In this document: one piece after another, positions 11,901 to 21,310 of the stretch
Numbering within the stretch: the first letter of the stretch is position 1
Layout: every line of letters begins with the position of its first letter
NCBI GenBank assembly: GCA_014526335.1
Contig: JACTAT010000010.1
Span: 5,202,282 to 5,266,281, forward strand
Length of the DNA stretch: 64,000 bases
Reading direction: 5' to 3'
Source of the DNA: Chrysaora quinquecirrha
Taxonomy: Eukaryota > Cnidaria > Scyphozoa > Semaeostomeae > Pelagiidae
Made by a program: the position numbers and the translations under genes
The notes under the pieces: generated by a model
Database searches by the model: none
Seen by the model: the letters and a program-made list of their open reading frames with translations, nothing else
Told to the model about the DNA's origin: nothing

Positions 11901-14356
11901 TGGCCTAGGCATAAAAGCAAGATGTCGATTCCGAAAGCAGATGTTCTGAGAAAGGAAATGCAAAGAATTTCATTGATAACTGCAAGGCAAGATGCAATAT
12001 CTCATGTAGCATCATTTTTTGGTTTTTATACATGTTTTTCACATAGTTTTCGGACTATTTTGGTGTAAAATTTTGAAGAATCTGTGACGTCACTTCAAAT
12101 TTCTATTGTTTGAACAGCCAATCCAATTGCGAATAGACAAGGCCGATACGGACATATGGACAGCGGAGTTTCGTAGAGGTCTATTCACCCTGGGGACAAG
12201 GTTGGGACAGGAATGGCGCTCACCCCTACCTTCCGGCAGCAGCTTTTGAAAGAACCTTCGCGTGACCTCCGACTTCCGTCGACTGACTTACTTAGCTTAC
12301 TTACTACTTATGAGTACCAGCATTCCTTTCTAATTTCTTTGCCTATTTCTCAGGTGGAATTTTTCAATAACTATTTGAGTGATTCGAAAAGACCGCAGTT
12401 TACTGAGTTCAAACCAAGCAGTAGTTCGTCTTCAAGTTCACATGGTCATCAACAACCAATGAATTATCAAATGGGTTGGAACCCACGTGGTCATATGATG
12501 TACGGCGGTAAGTTCTTACTATTTTTTAACTGTTGAATGTTCTTGTCCCGATTTCAGTATACTAAAGTCAGCATCAACATCAGTATCAGTATCATCAATA
12601 TCAGTATAAGTAATAAATATCAGTATCAATACCAATACCATTATCAATACCTATATCACTATTAATATCATTATCAATATCAATATCAATACCAATATCA
12701 CTATCAATATCATTATCAATATCAATATCAATACCAATACCAATATCACTATCATATCATTATCAATATCAATATCAATATAACTACCAGTATACCAGTT
12801 TCAACATCAATATCGTTATTATCATCAATATCAATATTTATATCATTATCGATATAAATATCACTACTAATATCAAAATCAATATCAATACAATTATTAT
12901 CATCAATATCAAGATCAACATCTATATCTTCGGTTTCAATGTCAATGTCAGTGTCAAGACCAATATCAACCTCATCAATATAACTAGCAATATCAATACC
13001 AATATCATTATCAATATCAATAGCAGTTTCACTACCAATATCAATATCAGTTTCAATATCAGTACCAGCACCAGTATCAACATCAATATCAATGCCAGGA
13101 TCAACATCAATATCAATCAATTTCAATATCAACATCAAAATTTATATCCATGGTTTCAACATCAATTTCGAATGTCAATATGAATAAATATGAATACCAA
13201 TATCCAATATAAATAATATTAATATTAAAATCAGTATTAATAAATTTTGATGTATATATCCTCATCAGTATTAGTAATTAATATCAGTATCAATATCAGT
13301 ACCAGTATTACTAGCATTTTCAGTATCATCAATATCCATATAACAAGCAGTATCAATATAATTATCAATATCAGTATCACTACCAATATCACTATCGATA
13401 GCAATATCAATGTCGAAATCAATAGCAATATCGATATCAATATTAATATCGATTAATATCATCAATATCAACATCAACATTTATATATTTGGTTTGAATA
13501 TCAATTTCAGTGTCAGTATGAATTCCAATATCATTATCAGTAACAACATCAATATCAATGCCAATATCATTATCAATATCAACATTAACATTTATATCTT
13601 CGGTTTAAATATCAATATCATTATCAGTCCAGAGAAATTTCAATTGGTAAATTGCGGTAGTTTGTTAGAAAGAATGTATTTAGATGGAGAACGATTTTTA
13701 ACCCTGCTTTAAACGAAGCAAGCTGCTTAAAGTAGCATTTTCAATAAACTTAAGTTCAATAAAAATATATATTGATATCTGTTTTCATATCTCTTTTTAC
13801 AGGACCGCGTGGACCTTTTACACCTCAGAATTATGGTAGTGGACATGATATGTACGCCAGAGGCGGTATGACCTACCCACCAAAGCCCGCAAGGTAAGTG
13901 GCAGATTTTTCTTTGTTTGTGTGCCTTGAACTTCCAACTTCTTAAGGCCTGGCTAAACTAGGAGACATGTCACTCGCGACATTGATGTCCCTTCGGTGTC
14001 TCCCAGTTTAGCCACCTCGGAAACTTCGTAGCGCGCGACAAAATTTGTAAATTTGCAAAAATTAATCACTCGAAAAAGACAATGAGATAAAAAAGCAAAA
14101 TTTGTTCGACTCTATTATTGAAAAGTTGGAAGCTTGTTATAGGGCTTTAATTTAAAAAGTGCATATAGGTCAATCATTAATTTAGTTTTTAAAACTTTTT
14201 TTGATGATAGCCAGTTAGTGAATGTTATCTCTGTGTGGAATAAGGATAGATGCATTATAAAATTTTGTACACAGGACTGGCAGCATGGCACGTGATACAA
14301 GAAAAGTTGTCGAATACAAAGACCTGGATGCCCCGGATGACATGGACTTCTTCTAG
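102..14356 (+). CDS. SRRT: Serrate RNA effector / ARS2 homologue, 3' part (13 coding exons, 5' end outside window)
   Basis: Exons I read, all joining in one open frame: 102-338, 2994-3164, 3563-3669, 5176-5355, 6059-6120, 6221-6299, 8025-8231, 9212-9362, 9901-10012, 11252-11405, 12354-12507, 13803-13893, 14275-14356 (TAG). They encode about 594 residues; human ARS2 is near 870, so the N-terminal part lies to the left. Order: acidic/serine-rich stretch, basic [13 protein letters not shown] segment, a long D/E run (exon 3), a core with [18 protein letters not shown] and [19 protein letters not shown], then [13 protein letters not shown], the [19 protein letters not shown] segment, the zinc-finger module [20 protein letters not shown] with HIFNKH, a Gly/Pro-rich tail and the terminal [11 protein letters not shown]. 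These words are diagnostic for ARS2. Known role: a nuclear adaptor on the cap-binding complex that directs capped RNAs to miRNA processing, 3'-end formation or decay; the acidic C-terminal tail contacts the cap-binding complex. Introns are GT-AG except 10013-11251. The exon 3 donor (GAG/GTTTGC) is weak. Confidence 0.95.
421..2830. repeat. 2.4-kb minisatellite, about 17-bp unit (GCTCATTAGAGAGRSRC), in SRRT intron
   Basis: Roughly 140 units of a 16-19-bp word follow one another. Main variants end GAGAGAC, GAGGGGC, AAAGGGC, TTAGAGAC, TGAGAGAC and GAGGAGC after GCTCATTA or GCTCGTTA. Blocks of variants recur in the same order (for example TTAGAGAC, TTAGAGAC, AAAGGGC, GAGAGAC), so there is higher-order structure. 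The strand is strongly purine-biased outside the GCTC core. It decays after about 2700. The unit resembles the GGGGGCTTATTAGAGAG word inside MITEs at 47.0 and 62.9 kb. Confidence 0.97.
3225..3332 (-). repeat. SINE family A (tRNA-derived), partial
   Basis: Contains the reverse complement of the family A head: TAGCTCAGTGGAAACG (A-box-like) followed by GGCTCTCTGATCATGCAG. The B-box half is missing and the sequence ends near a CACCATACATATT word also seen beside the copies at 10.3 and 42.3 kb. Confidence 0.6.
3729..3932. repeat. (TTTA)n microsatellite, two blocks
   Basis: Near-perfect ATTT repeats at 3737-3808 and 3908-3935, separated by unique sequence. T-rich sequence with degenerate TTTA/TTTG words continues to 4280 and again from 4870 to 5160. 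It fills most of the intron between SRRT exons 3 and 4. Confidence 0.9.
4290..4864. mobile_element. Tc1/mariner-like MITE, TIR CAGGGTGTTCCAAAAAAAGA, TA duplication
   Basis: The left end TA/CAGGGTGTTCCAAAAAAAG and right end CCTTTTTTGGAACATCCTG/TA are inverted copies about 25 bp long flanked by TA. The 575-bp body encodes no recognisable transposase, so it is non-autonomous or decayed. It lies in an SRRT intron. Confidence 0.8.
5470..5640. repeat. Fragment of the CAAACATTG MITE family
   Basis: Contains GGCCCTGGCCCAACGATCAA and, inverted, TTTGGCCACGTCACAAAACA, the terminal and internal words of the family that forms the 55.6-56.5-kb array and the elements at 14.9, 59.8 and 60.1-60.5 kb. Confidence 0.65.
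5826..5953. repeat. (GAT)n / (TATGAT)n microsatellite
   Basis: About 20 perfect GAT units followed by TTATGA hexamers. Poly-His and poly-Ile reading frames across it are products of the repeat. Confidence 0.95.
6329..6960. repeat. (TCA)n-rich degenerate microsatellite with longer internal units
   Basis: A 630-bp block of ATC/TCA triplets with embedded longer units: ATGATCATGATCATCCTC appears twice near 6560-6615, and CATCCATCATTATCATCTTC appears five times between about 6795 and 6935. It follows SRRT exon 6 directly. Confidence 0.95.
6980..7780. other. SRRT intron sequence without recognised features
   Basis: Unique-looking AT-rich intron. No exon-like ORF, RNA gene or clear repeat was found. 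Confidence 0.5.
7789..7990. mobile_element. MITE of the TACACGTTTTTTTATAAG group, GGAACTT subtype
   Basis: Left terminus TACACGTTTTTTTATAAGGA; the word AAGGAAC/GTTCCTT recurs inside and the right side ends GGTTCCTTATAAAAAA without the outer CGTGTA. About 200 bp, non-coding, next to SRRT exon 7. Confidence 0.65.
8288..8464 (+). repeat. SINE family A (tRNA-derived)
   Basis: Starts AGAGCCTCGGGCTGTATGAC, has CTCTACAACTCAGTGG (A-box-like) and GGCTCGAACCCC (B-box-like), and ends in TATCCTAGTGTTCGCCATTC. Same family as 10.04-10.74 and 42.1 kb. Confidence 0.75.
8600..8830. repeat. GGTACC-rich palindromic minisatellite
   Basis: The words TGGTACCAGGTWCCAC and GGTACCAAGTTCC recur about ten times, each centred on a GGTACC palindrome, with irregular spacers. 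It lies in the intron before SRRT exon 8. Confidence 0.8.
8890..9110. repeat. Diverged copy of the foldback element at 38.77-39.17 kb
   Basis: Shares in order the words for CTTTATAAAATCGG, GCGCTGGACCATTTAAATTG, CCAAGACTGAGTTTTTAT and TCGAAAATTCAATATCTTGA with 38.98-39.15 kb, at lower identity. Confidence 0.5.
9370..9799. mobile_element. MITE of the TACACG-TTTATAAG group, GTTCCTT subtype
   Basis: The right end reads GTTCTTTATAAAACGAAGCGTGTA; GTTCCTT/AAGGAAC words recur through the body. The left end is less clear (TTTACAAAGAACATAG). Located between SRRT exons 8 and 9. Confidence 0.5.
10039..10745 (-). repeat. Three tandem SINE family A copies
   Basis: Three reverse-oriented copies (about 10039-10326, 10330-10545, 10546-10745) each contain the complement of TAGTGTTCGC, TCTACCACTTGTGG, a B-box-like GGTTCGAATCCCATC, a TAGCTCAGT A-box-like word and TTGGGCTGTA. 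All end in a GGCACCATACATAT word. Consecutive insertion or tandem duplication gave the cluster. It lies in the U12-type intron. Confidence 0.8.
10974..11044 (-). tRNA. tRNA-Gly (anticodon GCC)
   Basis: The reverse strand reads GCATTGGTGGTTCAGTGG (acceptor and A box), TCTCGCCTGCCACGCGGGAG (anticodon arm with GCC) and GGTTCGATTCC (B box), closes with CCAATGC and ends in discriminator A at 10974. This is near-identical to metazoan tRNA-Gly-GCC; 71 nt, no intron. A run of T on the transcribed strand (complement of 10956-10963) gives a Pol III terminator about 10 nt downstream. It lies antisense in the U12-type SRRT intron. Unlike the SINEs in this window it has a complete cloverleaf and terminator, so it is likely functional. 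Confidence 0.94.
12560..13640. repeat. (TATCAA)n-type degenerate microsatellite, about 1.1 kb
   Basis: Long runs of TATCAATATCAG, TATCATTATC and ATCAATACCA words, with a larger unit carrying ATTTATATCTTCGGTTT that recurs near 12.92, 13.14, 13.48 and 13.59 kb. Asp/Ile-rich frames on both strands are products of the repeat. It lies in the intron between SRRT exons 11 and 12. Confidence 0.95.
13946..14053. mobile_element. MITE of the GGCTAAACTAGGAGACA family, partial
   Basis: Begins AAGGCCTGGCTAAACTAGGA and contains TCTCCCAGTTTAGCCACCTC and GTAGCGCGCGACAAAATTTG. The distal half is missing. Other copies at 15.5, 43.2 and 63.3 kb. Confidence 0.75.
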
Positions 14357-14676
14357 TGGACAGTTTTGGCAGAACCATTGCCTTGACAGTAAATATTGTA
14401 TATTAACTGGGTATCAAGTTGAAAGATCCGGATGGCTGAGAATCCGGTTTGACTGTATGACCGGCATTAGAATCCTATTGATGGACGATAGACCCGTTTT
14501 GTACGATATTGCTTAGGCTCCTAGTTTAAATGATGACATGGAAAGAAAGAATTGTTTAGATTCGTTGAAAATGAAGATGCTGGTGATGAAAAAAGTCACA
14601 ATTTTGCCTTCCCTTCTATATACAATTTAGCAATTGGAGAATATTGGTAAATTATAGAAGAAATTGAAGAGTTCAA

Positions 14677-14682
14677 AATAAA
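14677..14682 (+). promoter_or_regulatory. SRRT poly(A) signal AATAAA
   Basis: The hexamer lies about 320 nt after the SRRT stop in AT-rich sequence with no other gene nearby. It is the first canonical AATAAA in the presumed 3' UTR. Confidence 0.6.
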
Positions 14683-14879
14683 ATATAAAATTTCGTGTGC
14701 AAAACTAGCATCACTATTCCGATTGGTGCATTTCGATCCGCATCTGGGTGTGAATTTCGTCTTGGCCAATTTTTTGGTCTGTTTCTGACGCTAAAACTCT
14801 ATTAAGACAAATTAAAAGAAAATTTAACGCTGCCTAAAATTTTTCGAGCCTCTGAAAGCTGTTTTTATCCGCTTAACAA

Positions 14880-15145
14880 AAATTTTTGGTCCAACTTTTT
14901 AGCTTTGTTTGACCGTCTTTGGCCACATCCAAAAAAACATTGCTCGTCCAACATATTTTGTTATCGTCAAGCAAAAAATGTTTATGAACTTTTTAAAAAC
15001 ATTACGCCACAAATTTGCTAATTCTGCTTGTCAAGCAATGTTTTTTGGACGTGGCAAAACGGTCAAACATTTGTTGTGAAGCAAATTTAAAATGTTGGAC
15101 CAACAATGTTTGATCGTTTGGCCTGGTCCTGACTTTTCCGACAAT
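14880..15145. mobile_element. CAAACATTG-family MITE
   Basis: Contains TTTGACCGTCTTTGGCCACA, GCAATGTTTTTTGGACGTGG and ends CAATGTTTGATCGTTTGGCC, the family terminal word. Same family as 55.6-56.5 kb. No coding capacity. Confidence 0.7.
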
Positions 15146-15500
15146 TTCTAATTTCTTTGTTTCCAAAACAATGAAGGACAGATTCTTTTGTTTCATTCGT
15201 TTTGCTATTGTCCGTTTCAATGAAATTTTATGCCACAAAAAGCGTTTTTTTGTCACGTGACTGACAGAAAAATGGCGTCAGCAAAGCCGTCGTTTTTTCC
15301 GAGAGTCAAATTTGCGTAAAATTTTCCCAAATTGGTTTTTGCTGTTAAAGATAAGAACTAATTAGCATTATTATTGCATTATTTTGAATCATTTAGCTAC
15401 TAAGTGTTATTTGTCGTTTGCATAAAAACTTCCCTCTCATGGCAGAGCCGCAAATCAACCGCAAAGGCTTGAAACAAGCATTATGACAGGTAAGCTTAAG

Positions 15501-15755
15501 GCCTGGCTAAACTAGGAGATATGTTGCGCGCGACATTGTTGCCCGTTACATGTCCCCTTCGGTGTCTCCCAGTTTAGCCACCTCGGAAACTTTGTGGCTT
15601 GTGACAAAATTTGTAGGGAGAAACACGCAAATGTTTCTGGGTGAGAACGGAAGCATTTCTTTTCTCGGGGGCATGTTGCTTGATTGTCACTCGCATATTT
15701 AGCGACCCTGAGAGACACGTTGCGCGCGACATGTCACCTGGTTTGCCACAGTTTA
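15501..15755. mobile_element. MITE of the GGCTAAACTAGGAGACA family
   Basis: About 250 bp, left end GGCCTGGCTAAACTAGGAGA, internal TCTCCCAGTTTAGCCACCTC and GAAACACGCAAATGTTTCTG, right end GCGCGACATGTCACCTGGTT. Ends are more diverged than in the 43.2- and 63.3-kb copies. Preceded by CTTAA, possibly part of a TTAA duplication. Confidence 0.75.
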
Positions 15756-16551
15756 CGTCCTATCTATATGTAACAGAGTTTGCAGATCGGGGAAAGGGAT
15801 CTGCCTGAGACAAGGTACATTTGCTTTTCGAAGGGCGTCCTAATGTTTCTGATGGACTGCAAGGCTGAGTGAGTAATTCTTCGCGCTCCACTATAGTCCA
15901 TTTGCAGTGGTGCATTAGCGAAGGGGGCACAGGGAGCAGGTGCCGCTCCACTTTGTATGTCTAGCCTAAATCTAGGTAAACATGTCGTAGGATGCGGATT
16001 GAAGTTTTTCTTAAAACCACAGACTAATTTTCTTTCTACGCGCCCTTTCCCCCTCTAATTTAAATGTCTTGGACAAATTCAATGGCTTTGACTTGGCTTG
16101 GCTTCCCCCGTGTTCTCTGATTTCGTGGCAGCTTTGTAAAGAGAAGTTGACGAGTGTTTGCAAAACTTGTTTCTAACGCGTGGCAGTTCTCAGTTATCGG
16201 TCAGCAAGGTTTGTGGAAAATCATTTAGCCTGCTAAATTTATGCTTGAAAATATATCGAATGAGGAATACAACTTAATGATGAAAAGTATAACCAGAAGC
16301 TTAAATATATTAACTAGAAGATAAAATGAAAGATGACAAATATTTGTTATTAACTATATTTCCAACAGTCATCATCAGAGAACTCAGCTTCGTTCCCGGG
16401 CCGCAAGCGGGTTGTGTGACTATTCCTCGATCCTCAACTGTCAACCGATTTGGTCCGTTCACATTGGTCACGATAGCCTACAATCATGGACAGAATACGT
16501 TGAGGCAAATAATCAATCATACTGATTTGGGGTCTATGTCTTTGCCCCCTC

Positions 16552-16735
16552 GGGCAAAGGAGGTGCTGTGGCATTGCGATGTAATCCAGCTGACTCGTGG
16601 TGTCAGGAGCTCAGTGTGGTCAGGGTTCGAGTCCACCCACGGTAGCGTCACAGCCAGAGTCGAGGTCTCGATTAGTTAACCTACTACTGAGATCCTAGCG
16701 ACTGGCGCTAAAACACCATTTCACCTTCACCCCTC
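16552..16735 (+). repeat. SINE-like family C (B-box containing)
   Basis: Shares with 55.07 and 58.43 kb: ATCCAGCTGACTCGTGGTGT, GTGTGGTCAGGGTTCGAGTC (B-box-like), CGGTAGCGTCACAGCC and GGTCTCGATTAGTTAACCTA, ending in GATCCTAGCGACTGG. No convincing A box, so tRNA origin is only suggested. Confidence 0.65.
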
Positions 16736-16739
16736 CCCA

Positions 16740-18120
16740 TTTAATGTAAATCACTTTTTGACGGATTTTGTAACACATTGTCGCCAATATAATGCATCGG
16801 TTACTATTGATGTGAATGAAACAAAATATCCAATATTGAACTGGGGTAGTTTTGCCTGGCAGTCTGAAGTTGCAGTTCTGTCTTCAAATGCGCGTGAAAT
16901 AATTGATCATCGTGTTGTAGCGTCAAATGCGCCCTACAGACAACTCGTCCACTTGAGTAGTTTCTTCGGCGACCAAAGCGCTTCGCCGCTGCACCCGCTG
17001 AATTTTCATAATAATGGTTCCCTATCCTCAATTTCCGACGCTTGAGATGTCTTTTAGCTCTAGCCTGCGAGCTCTCGAGCTATGGTCGCGTGTGGCATTT
17101 CCCGACTCTAATTACCCAGGGCCGTCGGAAAATGCCAATAGTATGACGTCATATGACGTCATAAAATCATCAAGTATTATGCAGTTGTTTAGTTGTTCCC
17201 CCAATCTGAGATTCCTTCCAACGGTCTTGATTGCCGAAAAAGTAAAACCGTTGTTGTTGTTCTTGTTGATGACGTTAATTTATCTTGACTAGGCGCTATA
17301 TTTGGCTTTTTTCGGTTATCGTATTTAGGCCTATTCTATTCCGCATCCAGGCATGGTATCCGAAGAATGTGAGTTGTCTAGTCATCCACCCAGAAAGTCA
17401 CATATCCAGATTTTGATCTCACGCGACCAAGCTCGAGGGGCGATTCACTCCTTGGAAGTCTCGTACACCTTTGCTGAAAGTCCTATTGTTTTAATAAAAT
17501 CTCGTACGCTTTTTGGCAAAGTGAAATGCCCTCGACCAAGCTTAACTTCAGTTAAACAGTCTGTGATTGACTTATCAACCTCAAATTTGTTCTTGCACCC
17601 TGCACACAAGCGATTTTTGTTTTTAGTGGCTGGCAACAAGAAATAATATTTAGCACGCTAGAAATCTTTTTCGTCGCTGGCGACAAAAATCTCGCGTTGT
17701 TTTTACTCGCAGACCTGTGATTTTAGTCGCCAGCGACAAAAATCGCAATCGCTGTCGACATAAATCGCTATTGTGCGCTAAAACTTGCATGACCTTATCG
17801 CAAATCATCCTAATTTGGCTTATGCAGCGATTTTTATTCAGATATGTTCATGTTTGCCTTCAAATGTCGTCTGTTGTTGATTGATCCGATTTTAAGTCAA
17901 GGTATTTGTTTGGATTTGTGTTAGTATCTTTAGCAGAGCTACTGGTGTCCGTGGTATTTTTAGAGAGTTTTTTTCACGTTGATAACAAAAGCAATGTTAA
18001 GCCATTGGAAAACAGGTTGAATATGACTCCCTGTATTTGCTCTTGTGCAGCTGGTCTCATCGAAACTGATCAGAACTGTATTTCGTATGTTCATTAATCT
18101 AGATGTGCCGCCCACATGGG
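16740..18120. other. Intergenic, no gene recognised
   Basis: Only short ORFs without family resemblance. A cluster at about 17650-17790 repeats TCGCYGGCGACAAAAATC. Paired CRE motifs at 17144-17161 are listed separately. Confidence 0.5.
17144..17161. promoter_or_regulatory. Two adjacent perfect CRE palindromes (TGACGTCA x2)
   Basis: TGACGTCA occurs at 17144-17151 and 17154-17161, separated by 2 bp. This is the full CREB/ATF consensus. No gene start is visible next to it; SRRT ends 2.8 kb to the left and the GPCR gene ends 5.2 kb to the right. Confidence 0.45.
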
Positions 18121-18149
18121 TAGCTTTTACCACAGAAAGCCCAAACTTG

Positions 18150-18440
18150 AATGCATTCAGAAAAGCGCTAAGTTGAATTATTTTGGCGTTATATTATAAC
18201 ATTGAAAAAAAGTAAATTGCTGAATTGAAGTGAATTGCTATGCCGTTAACGTTGAGTACTGGAATGTATAAAAACACTACAATACTCAACGATAATAATT
18301 TATAATTATAAAGACTTTATAATAACTTATAAAATCTTTATACATTGTACAATAAACTCAATGTTAACGCCATAGCAATTCACTTCAATGCCTAATTGTG
18401 ACGCCAATACAATTCAATGTAATGCTGTTCTGAACCCGTT
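18150..18440. repeat. Foldback sequence with about 35-bp arms
   Basis: 18225-18259 (TTGAAGTGAATTGCTATGCC then GTTAACGTTGAGTA) is the near-perfect inverse of 18357-18390. Weaker outer arms (AAGTTGAATTATTTTGGCGT against GACGCCAATACAATTCAATG) extend the stem, so the whole can fold into a hairpin. Confidence 0.75.
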
Positions 18441-18479
18441 CAATTCTGGGCTCCCTGTCCTTTTGCTTATAGTAAAGGT

Positions 18480-19490
18480 TTTCGATTCTGTTTGCAAAGA
18501 GAGGGACTTATGTAATGAGTCTAGTATAACTGCTGCTTGATGCTTAGACTTATTACATGAGTCCCACTCTTCGCAAACAGCAACATTAACAACCACCATA
18601 CAGCTGTTTGCTCAGAGTGAGTGTCAATCAGTTAGACTCAGTAGCGATAACTAAGACTCATGTAATAAGTCTACTGGACGCCCAAACAACCAAACAACAA
18701 ATAAAGGCAGATTTCCATTCCGTGAATGTCGTCGTGTGTTTGTTTTTGGCGATCGACTCTTTCAGATTGAAAGCTACCGCCAACTAACCGTTCTACGTTG
18801 ATGGATCATCCTATGGCGGTCTAGAACCTAGAAATCTTGGTCTCTTTAAAATTTGTCCTGGTCGTCTTTTGGTCGCCTGTTCCTGTTGTATAGCGATTGT
18901 TTTTGATAGCTAGGTGCTCCTCAGGAAGATATGCGATTACACATTGGCAATAATCCGCAATGCGCACTCACAGGTAGACTCATTACATAAGTCCCACTCT
19001 TCGTAAACGGCAACGGCAGTCTTTAGCAACAGCAATAACTATTTTCATAAGAATATTGAATTGGATGGCCTAATGCTCAGAGTGACCGCCGTAGTTCTGA
19101 GCTAGACTCACTACACGAGTCTCTAGTTTACGCTCCCCTTATTTTGATTTGTCACTCCACACTGAGCGAAAATAAGTAGAGCATAATGAGTATCATGTAT
19201 CTGTATTACACTGAGCATAATGAGTATCATCCATATCCAGGCTAAAGCTGTATATCCAATATAACAACCAGCCATAGGTTAATATTTTCCGCAATAGCTA
19301 TTAATTTAACATTAGCTACAATATTTTAGCTTAGCTCAAATAGCGCAGTCTTAGCTACAATAATTCTAGAAAACAACAAAAACAACATCGAGCGAAGTAG
19401 TGGGACTTAAGCAGTGAGTCTAGTTCTCAGCGACCTATCGAAATAAGATTGGCCTAAGGAGCGAAAACTACGACTCGTGGAATAAGTCTA
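18480..19490. repeat. Cluster of GACTYATTACATGAGTC-type MITE fragments
   Basis: The words ACTCATGTAATAAGTCTA, GTCCCACTCTTCGCAAACRG and GGAGCGAAAACTACGACTC recur at about 18.49-18.67, 18.97-19.13 and 19.39-19.49 kb in both orientations. Related copies lie at 61.0 and 62.2-62.38 kb. No coding capacity. Confidence 0.6.
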
Positions 19491-19864
19491 GCTGACAGGG
19501 TAGCAGTCGCGCACATGGAGATACAAGCAGGCTAATAAAAGTGCAACCAACTTTTTCAATGCTAAGCAATTTATTCCATTTGAAACCCTTTCTTTTTTAT
19601 AATAATGACGTCTAAAATTTCTACATATACTACAACTACTAACAAATTGCCAATATCTACAATTTTCCTTTATTACACCTATATGCATGATTAGTATAAT
19701 GCAGTTTTCACTACTATTCTTGCAAACTCTAATATTGCATTCGTATAGTGAGTATTAGAGTTCTGCTTATTAGGCTGTGTAAGGTAATGTATTTTTATAT
19801 AATGATGAACATGTGCCTGCAATAGCTATAATTTATCGTTAGCTACTATATTTTCCATATCTAA

Positions 19865-20470
19865 TGCCTGGTCTCCATATCGTCGCAGCCCTGTCGTTTC
19901 TCCGACGTCGAAGGAGATGTCCATGTTCTAGTATAATCGTAAACGACGGGGACACAGGGAAATCCTTGAGTAGCTATTGATTTCAGCCCGCATCATTGAT
20001 ATGCGCAATTGAAGTCGACCGCGACGCAGGGCATTCTTTATCAGCGTAACTACTGGGGATGGTTCCCCAGCAGGTCCGATGCCTTTCCCAGTAGAGAGCG
20101 CCAAAATCACATAATTTCCCCAGGAGTTTTGGCCCTTGTCAATTCCCACTTACCAATGAATTTTTTGAAAATCAACTGGAAGTTTTTTCACAGTGGCAAT
20201 GGCTGTCTTTAGCTACATTATGTATTTTAGACATTGGCAGTAAATCATTATCAACTGAGTTCAGCTAATTCAGCTTTAATTTTTTTTTGTATTGTTCTGT
20301 TGTTAATGTAGACCATGTATCCTAGGATATTGTGTCGAATTATAAAAAAAAAAAAAGAGTTGGATCCGTCCCCGTCGAAGCCGTCAACGGCGACATGCTT
20401 AGAAACATGTTCCCACATCATGTTAAGCGTTCCCGTACCCTGACTGTGACTGTATGGAAACCAGGCTCAC
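19865..20470. mobile_element. Candidate MITE with TIR GCCTGGTYTCCATA
   Basis: Left end GCCTGGTCTCCATATCGTCG and, inverted, right end GCCTGGTTTCCATACAGTCA match over about 23 bp; inner ends share GACGTCGAAG/GTCGAAGCCGTC-type words. 600 bp, no transposase seen. Confidence 0.55.
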
Positions 20471-21310
20471 CGCTATAGCTGTATATCCAGTATAGCAGCC
20501 AGTGATACGTAAATATTTCCCTAATATTTTCCGCAATAGCTATTAATGTGACATTAGCTATGATATTAGCTTAGCTTAAATAGCAGTCTTAGCTACAATA
20601 TTAGATACAGTATCATCCATATCCAGGCTAAAGCTGTATGTCCAGTATAACAACCAGCCATAGGTAATATTTTCCGCAATAGCTATTAATATACGATTAG
20701 CTACAATATTAGCTTAGCTTAAATAGCAGTGTTAGCTACAATATTAGATACAGTATCATCCATATCCAGGCTAAAGCTGTATGTCTAGTATAACAACCAG
20801 CCATAAGTTAATATTTTCCGCCATAGCTATTAATGTAACATTAGCTATGATATTAGCTTAGCTTAAATAGCAGTCGTAGCTACAATATTAGATACAGTAT
20901 CATCCATATCCAGGCTAATGCTGTATATCCAATATAACAACCAGCCATAGGTTAATATTTTCCGCCATAGCTATTAATGTAACATTAGCTATGATATTAG
21001 CTTCGCTTAAATAGCAGTCTTAGCTACAATATTAGATACAGTATCATCTATATCCAGGCTAAAGCTGTATGTCCAGTATAACAACCAGCCATAGGTTAAT
21101 ATTTTCCTCAATAGCTATTAATGTAACATTAGCTATGATATTAGCTTAGTTTAAATAGCAGTCTTAGCTACAATATTAGATACAGTATCATCCATATCCA
21201 GGCTAAAGCTGTATATCCAGTATAACAACCAGCCATAGGTTAATATTTTCCGCAATAGCTATAATGTATCATTAGCTACGATATTAGCTAGCTACAGTAT
21301 TAGCTTAGCT
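20470..21310. repeat. 144-bp tandem repeat, about 6 copies
   Basis: ATCCAGGCTAA recurs at 20621, 20764, 20908, 21052 and 21196 (spacing 143-144). Each unit carries CAACCAGCCATAGGTTAATA, AATAGCTATTAATGTAACAT and TTAGCTTAGCTTAAATAGCA. A single diverged unit lies at about 19215-19350. The unit is rich in TTAGCTA/TAGCTAA words. Confidence 0.95.

Noticed and set aside
12752..13712. Asp/Ile-rich frames up to 128 codons
   Set aside because: Produced by the TATCAA repeat; located in a spliced SRRT intron.
16326..16679. 117-codon frame ending in SINE family C
   Set aside because: The frame merely reads through the SINE head; no conserved domain.
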